Of a stretch of 6,708 nt of DNA, positions 1 through 5,600 are shown piece by piece; positions within the stretch are counted from its first letter, which is position 1; each line of letters opens with the position of its first letter. Source of the DNA: Woeseia sp. (lineage in GTDB: Bacteria; Pseudomonadota; Gammaproteobacteria; Steroidobacterales; Woeseiaceae); NCBI GenBank assembly GCA_018701055.1, contig JABIUH010000230.1:1-6708 (forward strand). Direction: 5' to 3'. Position numbers and translations under genes: made by a program. A model generated the notes under the pieces. The model worked only from the letters and a program-made list of their open reading frames with translations. It did no database searches and was not told the DNA's origin.

Positions 1-852
1 GTTCTCGTCATTGCGTGGCGCAATTGTCGACGACATCGGAATAATACCTGCCTCTTTTAGTGAATCGAAACGCCGCAGTCTGAGCGCGTCATAACCATCG
101 TCGTATCTTCCGGCATACAGATCCAGGTACTCATCTGGAACTTGTAATGGCCAATGCGGTGACGTGTACGACACCATCGCGAAGAATGGTTTGTTGTCGT
201 CCTTATCTTCGCCGATAAACTCAATCAATCGATCCGTATACAGATCAGTCGAATAGCGACCCTCGGGCCATTCGACCATTTCCGTATCTTCGCGATAAGT
301 CGATCCACCAGTCCTGATGCCCGTGGCATCAAAATGAGAACCGGAACCTTCAAGCAAATTAAAGGCACGACTGAATCCTGCCGCGTGTGGGCTTTTCTCA
401 AGCGTCCTGCCCAGATGCCATTTGCCGACCGTATAGGTATGGTAGCCGGCGTCATTCAGAATCCTGGGCAATGGCGAAATTCGAGATGACAAGCTCGCTT
501 CAAACCCGGGGAACGGCAGACCTACCAGGCCGACGGCGCCTTGCAAACCGACGCCAGCGACATGATTATTATTCCCGCTCAACAACATCGCGCGCGTTTG
601 TGAACACAACGGTGCTGTGTGAAATTGCGTAAAGAGTACGCCCCGCTCCGCAATCGAATCGATATTGGGCGTTTCGATATCTCCACCGTAAGCACCGACA
701 TCCGCGTATCCCAAATCATCTGCGATAAGCAACAAGATATTTGGACGTTCGTCCTTTGTTACTTGCGCATTCGCCATGCCCGACAGCAAAAAGATCGCGG
801 CCGAGCTCCACAAAATTAACGTAAAAAAGTGTTTGGTTTTTCCCAGTAGCAC
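1..852 (-). CDS. Secreted sulfatase (arylsulfatase-type), C-terminus cut by the window edge
   Basis: Type I sulfatase of the alkaline-phosphatase superfamily (PF00884/COG3119), which hydrolyses sulfate esters in the periplasm or outside the cell. This is the N-terminal 284 residues; the frame is open to base 1. Residues 1-29 look like a Sec signal peptide: KTKH, a hydrophobic stretch, then ANA|Q as a likely cleavage site. RPNILLLIADDLGYADVG (36-53) supplies the metal-binding Asp pair, and GKWHLG (143-148) and SPHWPLQ further on are family motifs. The nucleophile Cys is residue 83 in PLCSQTRAMLLSG. The motif reads CSQTR, with Gln where CxPxR or CxAxR is usual, so formylglycine conversion is uncertain. 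The GTG start at 852 was chosen because it yields the whole signal peptide, follows GGGGGGA by 6 bases, and an in-frame TAG lies a little upstream. The ATG at residue 26 would destroy the signal peptide. The sulfated substrate cannot be told from this fragment. It is divergent from the next gene. Confidence 0.9.
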   Translation of the reverse strand, partial: MLLGKTKHFFTLILWSSAAIFLLSGMANAQVTKDERPNILLLIADDLGYADVGAYGGDIETPNIDSIAERGVLFTQFHTAPLCSQTRAMLLSGNNNHVAGVGLQGAVGLVGLPFPGFEASLSSRISPLPRILNDAGYHTYTVGKWHLGRTLEKSPHAAGFSRAFNLLEGSGSHFDATGIRTGGSTYREDTEMVEWPEGRYSTDLYTDRLIEFIGEDKDDNKPFFAMVSYTSPHWPLQVPDEYLDLYAGRYDDGYDALRLRRFDSLKEAGIIPMSSTIAPRNDEN

Positions 853-1160
853 TTCAAATCCCCCCGCAATAATGCAGTCACTCTACACTTTCCTTCCCTG
901 CTTCGTGAATCGAGGCAGTGAAAATTTCGTGCGCCAAAATCGCCAGTTTCGAACCGGTAACTGAGAGCTTGCATTCAGGTGGACGATTATCTTGATGAAA
1001 ATCAGAATCTTAACCACTTGATCAAAATTTGACCGAGACTGTTAATCACGTGTTTAGCACCATTCATGCATTCGAAGGTTCAGATGCAATAAAAGGCGCG
1101 ACAAGAATTGCCGATCAGGTCCGTTCCTGACTCAACATAATCATTCAGAATCACGTTGCA
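853..1160. other. Non-coding divergent intergenic region
   Basis: This 308-bp gap lies between the start of the sulfatase and the start of the AlbA_2-domain gene, so it should hold both promoters. I see no credible small gene: ATG-initiated frames here close after about eight codons. It contains an FNR/Crp-like half-site pair at 992-1005, the 8-bp palindrome TTGATCAA at 1018-1025, and a -35-like TTGACC at 1029-1034 with only a poor -10 (TTTAGC, 1053-1058) 18 bases downstream. No promoter is convincing enough to list alone. Confidence 0.6.
992..1005. promoter_or_regulatory. Possible FNR/Crp-family binding site
   Basis: TTGAT-gaaa-ATCAG matches the known FNR/Anr consensus TTGAT-N4-ATCAA at 9 of 10 positions. 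It lies in the divergent gap, about 140 bases from the sulfatase start and 156 bases from the AlbA_2 gene start. A match of this quality can occur by chance in an AT-rich gap, and no firm promoter is aligned with it, so this is a weak lead only. Confidence 0.2.
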
Positions 1161-2357
1161 ATGAATCGCCTGTTAGAAATAGCCCATTCGGCAACGCCCG
1201 GAACTCGGATTCAATTCCGTCGGGAACTTTATGGAAACAAAGACATACGCCGTTTTCTGCGCGACGTGCTCTCCATGGCGAATGCGTCCCTTATGGGTAA
1301 CCGATATATCCTGATCGGGATTAGCTTTAGTCGAGGAACGAAAAAGGAGGTCGTAGGCGTCGATCGTGCAGATATTACCGGCAAACCTGCCTACCAAACG
1401 CTGGTCCTGGACCACATCGAACCCCCTATTCAAATTGCCTACCATGCCGTAGAGATTGAAAAAAAACGTGTTGGTATCTATGAAATCGGCGACTGCCAGG
1501 ATAGGCCGTACATGATGCGGGTCGACTTTTCTGAGCGACTGCGTCGCGGGGACGCCTACATGCGAGTCGACAAAACCGCCTTAAAAGTAGGTCGTCGCGC
1601 ACTATTACAAATGTTCGATCAGAGAACCGAAATTGCTGTACCGGAAGATTCAATTGAAATCGGATTTCCAGGGGAGGTTATTCAAAAGAAACTCACTGTT
1701 CCAACGGTCTATTTGCGCCGCCTGCCATCTTTGCTTGAGCACGGAAAGTTGAGTGAACTTGCCGGCATCCGAAGTGAATCCAAGAACTCAGGCTCAACCA
1801 CGACGATGGCCAGGCTGACTCACATGCGACTATTTGGTTCGGACATGCCTTATGAGAATCGTAGCGAAACTGGAATCATGCAAGAAATCGATCAGATTGA
1901 TAAGAAACACGAAGTTCACGATCAAAAGTTCCTATTCGAAGACAACGCATTAAAATTGCAATTGACGATTCTTCATCAGGGTGACGGGCCATTGGAAAAC
2001 GCATGGCTCAAATTGGCCTTGCCTAATCATCGTGCGCTGCATATCGCAGAAACGCTTCCAAAGCTCAATGTCAATGGTGGCTCAGATCAACATGATGTAT
2101 TGAATTTTTCAAATTATCCCGCTGTATCTTTCCAGGGCGACAGAATCCACGCATTAGTCAATGTCGGAGCAATACCTGCAGGGGTACCGGTAAATGCGTT
2201 CGAAATTCCGCTGCACATATGTGTTGGCTCAGATTTGGCTGGCAAACAAATGACCATGCGTTACGAACTCTTTGCCAGCAATCTAAATCAGGGATCGAAA
2301 GGCAAGCTCACCATCGTGTTCCGAAAACCTGCTGCGCACCAGATTAGCGATTTTTAG
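1161..2357 (+). CDS. Schlafen AlbA_2-domain protein with unassigned C-terminal half
   Basis: Protein of 398 residues. Residues about 15-150 resemble the Schlafen AlbA_2 (AAA_4-like, PF04326/COG2865) domain. The signs are the helix RRFLRDVLSMANA (30-42), then NRYILIGIS (47-55), VVGVD (64-68), PPIQIAYHAVEI (88-99), RVGIYEIG with RPYMMR (103-120), and RRGDAYMRV followed by a helix (128-151). Proteins with this domain include putative DNA/RNA-binding regulators and nuclease-like defence components; the biochemical role varies. Residues 152-255 hold a charged, probably helical linker rich in Arg, Glu and Lys. Residues about 256-390 read as a beta-rich domain (alternating strands such as KLQLTILHQG and KLTIVFRKP) that I cannot place. 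No signal peptide or membrane segment is seen, so it is probably cytoplasmic. ATG 1161 is the only good start: an in-frame TGA lies at 1128-1130. No clear Shine-Dalgarno precedes it. It stands alone, convergent with the phosphoribosyltransferase gene on its right. Confidence 0.8.
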   Translation: MNRLLEIAHSATPGTRIQFRRELYGNKDIRRFLRDVLSMANASLMGNRYILIGISFSRGTKKEVVGVDRADITGKPAYQTLVLDHIEPPIQIAYHAVEIEKKRVGIYEIGDCQDRPYMMRVDFSERLRRGDAYMRVDKTALKVGRRALLQMFDQRTEIAVPEDSIEIGFPGEVIQKKLTVPTVYLRRLPSLLEHGKLSELAGIRSESKNSGSTTTMARLTHMRLFGSDMPYENRSETGIMQEIDQIDKKHEVHDQKFLFEDNALKLQLTILHQGDGPLENAWLKLALPNHRALHIAETLPKLNVNGGSDQHDVLNFSNYPAVSFQGDRIHALVNVGAIPAGVPVNAFEIPLHICVGSDLAGKQMTMRYELFASNLNQGSKGKLTIVFRKPAAHQISDF

Positions 2358-2374
2358 CGTTGGCGCACCAGCGC
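2357..2374. terminator. Possible stem-loop between convergent genes
   Basis: A 7-bp stem (GCGTTGG paired with CCAGCGC, one G-T wobble) closes a 4-base loop CGCA. It starts at the last base of the AlbA_2 gene stop codon and lies 15 bases beyond the stop of the convergent phosphoribosyltransferase gene. Neither strand has a T-run after the hairpin, so it is not a canonical intrinsic terminator. It may weakly separate the two convergent transcripts. Confidence 0.3.
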
Positions 2375-2388
2375 AGCCAGTCTCCAAT

Positions 2389-2946
2389 TCAGGTCGACGC
2401 TCCGTAGACAATTTCATGTAGGCGCGGTCTCACTTCGAGCATTTCTTCCGGAGTCAGCGCATCCAATTCGTGCGGAAATACCAACCACTCAGACGTTTCC
2501 CGCAGGAAGAAATCTGGTTTCATATCGGTTTCATTGCGCGTGGGCTTAAACCATGGCACGGCGACACGGATTTCATCTGGGGTATTGCCGCGTGCCCGCG
2601 TCGTGATTTCATCGACCACTGCCTTGATCGTATTACCAGTATCGAAGACGTCATCGACGATCAGCACCCGATCTTCGCGGCAAATCTTCTTAATAATGTA
2701 ATTTAGCCCATGCACCGCGACCGCACCTCTCTCGTCCACGCCTACATACGACGAGGTCCTGATCGCAATATGATCTGAATCAACGCCGCAATAGGCGAGA
2801 ACTTCCTGCAAAGCCATGCCCACCGGTGTACCCCCGCGCCAGATTGCGATTATCAGCGTGGGCTCAAAACCACTTTCGAGAACCTGCAGACCTAGTCGGA
2901 ACGAATCTTCTAGCAAGTCTTGTGCAGAAAGCACTGTCTTATCCAT
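2389..2946 (-). CDS. Purine phosphoribosyltransferase, COG2236 type (PRT-A)
   Basis: Cytoplasmic type I phosphoribosyltransferase of 185 residues, expected to join a purine base (hypoxanthine, guanine or xanthine) to PRPP for salvage; the base preference cannot be read from sequence. IAIWRGGTPVGMALQE (33-48) is the N-terminal PPi-binding loop region. The PRPP loop is VLIVDDVFDTGNT (94-106), with both acidic residues and the Asp before Thr-Gly that serves as general base in HGPRT-type enzymes. KPDFFLRETSEWLVFPHE (143-160) is the C-terminal signature of this subfamily and resembles archaeal Hpt1-like proteins. ATG 2946 follows AAGG by 7 bases. The gene is divergent from a close paralogue at 3024, with 34 of the first 65 residues identical by eye. 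Its tail faces the AlbA_2 gene. Gene symbols such as hpt or gpt are not assigned because the substrate is unknown. Confidence 0.88.
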   Translation of the reverse strand: MDKTVLSAQDLLEDSFRLGLQVLESGFEPTLIIAIWRGGTPVGMALQEVLAYCGVDSDHIAIRTSSYVGVDERGAVAVHGLNYIIKKICREDRVLIVDDVFDTGNTIKAVVDEITTRARGNTPDEIRVAVPWFKPTRNETDMKPDFFLRETSEWLVFPHELDALTPEEMLEVRPRLHEIVYGAST

Positions 2947-3023
2947 TGCATCGCCTTTTTATCGTTATAATGCAGCGACAATATTACACGCAAAATCCGC
3001 AGCGATAAAAAGAAGAAGAACCG
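2947..3023. promoter_or_regulatory. Shared divergent promoter region of the PRT pair
   Basis: These 77 bp must initiate both phosphoribosyltransferase transcripts. On the plus strand there is a perfect -10, TATAAT at 2966-2971, without a clear -35, predicting a leader of about 46 bases for the right-hand gene. On the minus strand TTGCGT (2993-2988) and TATAAC (2969-2964) are spaced by 18 bases. That start would fall very close to the ribosome-binding site, so it is less certain. The two -10 candidates overlap, which would make initiation mutually exclusive if both are real. Confidence 0.5.
2955..3012. repeat. Perfect 10-bp inverted repeat (mirrored leaders)
   Basis: CTTTTTATCG at 2955-2964 is the exact reverse complement of CGATAAAAAG at 3003-3012. 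Read toward each gene, both leaders therefore carry CGATAAAAAG just before the start codon, 8 and 11 bases away. Both also carry CGATGCA at the start-codon region. The repeat is either a leftover of the inverted duplication that made the gene pair or a symmetrical operator/leader element retained for joint control. Confidence 0.75.
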
Positions 3024-3626
3024 ATGCAGAAAAAATTTGTTGCAGCAAACGATTTACTGCTGGACTCATTCCAACTCGCGGCCAATATTCACCAATCTGG
3101 GTTCAAACCTGACTTTCTGGTCGGTCTTTGGCGCGGCGGCAGCGCAGTCGGCATCGCAGTGCAAGAAGGACTAGACCACTTCGGCGTCAAAACCGATCAC
3201 ATCGCGATTCGGACGTCTTACCGCGGTCAGGGTAGTTACTCGAAGATGGTTAACAAGGCCGGATCCATTCGCGCCCACGGATTGCGCTATCTCCATGAGC
3301 GCGTGAATGAAAGTAGCTCTATGCTCATCGTCGATGATGCCTACAGCACTGGCTCGAGCGTCAACGCAGTCATCAAGCAATTGGCCAAAAAATCCCGCCG
3401 CAACTTGCCACATGATATTCGAATAGCAACGGTTTGGTACCGGCCGACGGATCGCACGATCAAGCCACCCGATTTCTTCGTCCATGAAACCAGCGATTGG
3501 CTAGTGCTGCCTTATGAGCTTTCCGGAATGTCGATCGAAGAACTGCGTCAGAACAAGGCAGAAATTCGTCCCGTCATCGATCGACTCGAATCGCTCATAG
3601 AATCCCGGAAAAGGCCGGCAGCTTAG
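3024..3626 (+). CDS. Purine phosphoribosyltransferase paralogue, altered PRPP loop (PRT-B)
   Basis: Protein of 200 residues, clearly homologous to the divergent neighbour along its whole length: LLLDSFQLA near the start, LVGLWRGGSAVGIAVQE (32-48), DHIAIRTS (58-65), and KPPDFFVHETSDWLVLPYE (147-165). The PRPP loop is LIVDDAYSTGSS (101-112). Ser108 replaces the Asp that acts as general base in HGPRT-like enzymes, and the last position is Ser instead of Thr. The flexible-loop segment (66-86) is about six residues longer than in the paralogue. Xanthine-type Xpt, orotate PRT and the PRPP-sensing regulator PurR also lack this Asp, so the change points to another substrate, another mechanism or a sensing role, and need not mean inactivity. 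The stop codon overlaps the convergent allA stop (bases 3624-3625 shared). ATG 3024 follows a purine-rich AAGAAGAAG leader. Confidence 0.87.
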   Translation: MQKKFVAANDLLLDSFQLAANIHQSGFKPDFLVGLWRGGSAVGIAVQEGLDHFGVKTDHIAIRTSYRGQGSYSKMVNKAGSIRAHGLRYLHERVNESSSMLIVDDAYSTGSSVNAVIKQLAKKSRRNLPHDIRIATVWYRPTDRTIKPPDFFVHETSDWLVLPYELSGMSIEELRQNKAEIRPVIDRLESLIESRKRPAA

Positions 3627-4114
3627 ATGATTAGCGTAATCGCTTGACCGAGCGCAAGTACCTGGACGTTGTCGATGCTCGGCGCGCGATCAACGATCAA
3701 AAATTCTTGGCCCGCTTCGGTCGCTATTAAAGGCATATGCCAGACACCGCGACGGTAGTTTATTCCCTGCCGTCCGTTGGTGGTAAATGCGCGCAAATCT
3801 GCTGCATCAACAGATTCACCAAACGGCGCGACGACCACCGTAAACGCGAATTCGTTTAGAGGAATGAAGGCCTGACTACCGAGCGGATGCCGTTCGACGA
3901 GCTCGAATCGGTATGGCAGCTCCACCGGCACTTTGGCAACGGCAATACTAATGGCGACATGACCGTCGTTACTACCGTCAACATTAATCTTGGCAAGATC
4001 ATCGAAACGCTCAAATCGCGCCTCATTCATAGCCGCCATACTGTTTTTCGATGTCTCGATGACATCACCGTATGGAGCGAAAGCTTTAGCGCTTAATGGC
4101 TCAGCATTTAGCAT
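3623..4114 (-). CDS. allA: Ureidoglycolate lyase
   Basis: AllA splits (S)-ureidoglycolate into glyoxylate and urea, the last step of allantoin use by the urea-releasing route. The 163-residue protein matches the family from end to end: EPLSAKAFAPYGDVIE (5-20), ERHPLGSQAFIPL (74-86), RAFTTNGRQGINYRRGVWH (108-126) and FLIVDR (138-143). This resembles the E. coli enzyme in length and motif order. ATG at 4114 gives the usual short lead before PLS..AF and starts 8 bases after the alc stop. A TTG at 4126, overlapping the alc TGA and preceded by AAGG, would add four residues and is a possible alternative. It is the last gene of the puuD-uraD-alc-allA operon and very probably translationally coupled to alc. 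Its stop overlaps that of the convergent phosphoribosyltransferase gene. Confidence 0.95.
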   Translation of the reverse strand: MLNAEPLSAKAFAPYGDVIETSKNSMAAMNEARFERFDDLAKINVDGSNDGHVAISIAVAKVPVELPYRFELVERHPLGSQAFIPLNEFAFTVVVAPFGESVDAADLRAFTTNGRQGINYRRGVWHMPLIATEAGQEFLIVDRAPSIDNVQVLALGQAITLII

Positions 4115-4122
4115 CAACTCGC

Positions 4123-5103
4123 TCAACTCACCTTGCCTCTTACTCGAAAGCGACTAATGCCCCCATCGGGAAAAATATTCAGCCGTACGTGAGAGACGGG
4201 ACCGATCTCAGGCAGATCCGAAAATGTCCGAGACTCGTCCATCTGCAATTTGCTCTCCGGCAATATCACTGGCCAGTTTTCGCTTTGTCCTGCAATGTCA
4301 TGACTGTCGGTCACCATGGCTGCGCGTACTTCAGCTCGATCCGGGTAATTACCTTTAAAATACGCGGTATCAATTTCCAGCGCCTCAACGACGCCAGGCT
4401 TGCCAAGCTCGAACACCGCCCAGTCGTTACCCGGTCCGCGACGCCTTGCCGTTTCCCAACCGTCACCCATGTATGTTCCAAGATCAGGCAAATTCATATT
4501 GTGCATGCTGCCGTAGTGCTCATCGCTGCAACACAGCGCACGACCACCATTGCGCATGCTAATCAAGTCGACAGTTTCACCTGGTGTGAAAAGACTCTCA
4601 TCCGGGCGGACCTCACCAAAAATGCGCAGTCGTGCAACACCGCCATCAGGATAAATATTCAGTCGCAAGTGTGTCGCTAGCGTTTCCGTTTCTACCGCGA
4701 AATAATTACTCGCATCACCTTTCAGATCACGACGAGATAACAAACTACTCCATCCGGCGTCTTCTCCCGGCAAGTCGGCATCGCTGGTACATACGTCAAT
4801 CGATGCTGCCGGCGCGTAGTTCCCTGTAAAGAAACGGGTGTTGACATCAAAACCTCGGATGACGCCCGGAATACCTAACTGAATGATGCAGTGATCGTAG
4901 CCTTCGACACGTTTACGTCGCGACTCCCAACCATCCATCCATTTGCCATTGTCGTCGTACTTGTCCTCTATCCAAACCGGTTCGGGTACGTCAATGAGCC
5001 TTTCTTTCGGCCCGAAAAAATCGTCCGTCGCGCTCACAACTTTAGTGCCAAGTCGCGGCTGCTCAAGGCGTATCCACTGGTGAAAAGGATTGTCGTTGTT
5101 CAT
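4123..5103 (-). CDS. alc: Allantoicase
   Basis: Allantoicase (allantoate amidinohydrolase) converts allantoate to (S)-ureidoglycolate and urea in the cytoplasm. The 326-residue protein has the expected two tandem Allantoicase repeats (PF03561, jelly-roll fold), roughly 20-165 and 180-325. Their matching signatures are DGWESRRKR (58-66) with LRLNIYPDGGVARLRIFGEV (146-165), and DGWETARRR (214-222) with VRLNIFPDGGISRFRVRGKV (306-325). FFTGNY and YFKGNY also pair between repeats. The length is normal for the family and nothing key appears missing. ATG 5103 overlaps the uraD stop by 4 bases (ATGA) and is preceded by GGAAG at 7 bases. Downstream is allA, which uses its product directly. Allantoate would have to come from an allantoinase encoded outside the window. 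Confidence 0.97.
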   Translation of the reverse strand: MNNDNPFHQWIRLEQPRLGTKVVSATDDFFGPKERLIDVPEPVWIEDKYDDNGKWMDGWESRRKRVEGYDHCIIQLGIPGVIRGFDVNTRFFTGNYAPAASIDVCTSDADLPGEDAGWSSLLSRRDLKGDASNYFAVETETLATHLRLNIYPDGGVARLRIFGEVRPDESLFTPGETVDLISMRNGGRALCCSDEHYGSMHNMNLPDLGTYMGDGWETARRRGPGNDWAVFELGKPGVVEALEIDTAYFKGNYPDRAEVRAAMVTDSHDIAGQSENWPVILPESKLQMDESRTFSDLPEIGPVSHVRLNIFPDGGISRFRVRGKVS

Positions 5104-5600
5104 TGCTGTTCTTCCGCCGCGAGTCTTAGCCGCGCTATCTTGTGAATTTCTGCAATTGCCTGTTCGAATTCGTCATCCTGATCATTCGACAATCGGGTCT
5201 CGAACGCGGCAAGAATTTCGTGCCGACTGCTATTTCGCACTGCCATTACAAAAGGAAAATCAAATTTGGCTTTGTAGCGTTCATTTAAATCTTGGAACCT
5301 CGCGAATTCCTCGGGCGAGCATTGGTCGATGCCAGCGCTGGCCTGCTCCTCGTTTGAGGCCTCAGTAAGCTCGCCAGCGATCGCCGCACGGCCCGCAAGA
5401 TCCGGGTGCGCTTTGATTAAGGCAAGACGTCGTTCCTGCGATGAATTGTCCACGCATTCCGCAAACAACGTAGCCAGTTCTTCAATGTCTTGTACTTTAC
5501 CGGCATCAACCACTGTCTGTTCAGCGACCCACGCCGAGTGCTCATAAATGCCACCGTAGCGCGCGACGAATGCCGCTTCATTTTCGCCATCGTTACTCAT
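5100..5600 (-). CDS. uraD: OHCU decarboxylase
   Basis: UraD decarboxylates 2-oxo-4-hydroxy-4-carboxy-5-ureidoimidazoline to S-allantoin, giving the correct stereoisomer for the later steps. The 166-residue helical protein shows AAFVARYGGIYEHSAWVAE (9-27), the catalytic motif HPDLAG with His65 (65-70), EEQASAGI (84-91) and FDFPFVMAVR (113-122), all family hallmarks. ATG 5600 gives the typical N-terminus and overlaps the puuD stop by 8 bases (ATGAGTAA). An in-frame ATG at 5621 would add seven residues (MHGIYPR) and a longer overlap, and looks less like the family. No good Shine-Dalgarno precedes 5600, consistent with translational coupling to puuD. The usual upstream partner UraH, which supplies OHCU from 5-hydroxyisourate, is not seen in the window. 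Confidence 0.95.
   Translation of the reverse strand: MSNDGENEAAFVARYGGIYEHSAWVAEQTVVDAGKVQDIEELATLFAECVDNSSQERRLALIKAHPDLAGRAAIAGELTEASNEEQASAGIDQCSPEEFARFQDLNERYKAKFDFPFVMAVRNSSRHEILAAFETRLSNDQDDEFEQAIAEIHKIARLRLAAEEQQ

Noticed and set aside
225..455. Minus-strand open frame inside the sulfatase region
   Set aside because: The true sulfatase frame is another one on the same strand, continuous from GTG 852 with all family motifs; this frame is a shadow.
776..964. Small plus-strand frame across the sulfatase start and the gap
   Set aside because: It overlaps the signal-peptide region antisense, has no convincing ribosome-binding site and no recognisable motif.
3624..3626. Possible frameshift or assembly error at the PRT-B/allA junction
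   Set aside because: Both proteins end at normal family lengths with intact C-terminal motifs, so the overlapping stops look genuine.
4096..4680. Long open frame on the plus strand (194 codons)
   Set aside because: It lies antisense to alc, whose two repeats and signatures are unmistakable; the plus-strand translation shows no family resemblance.
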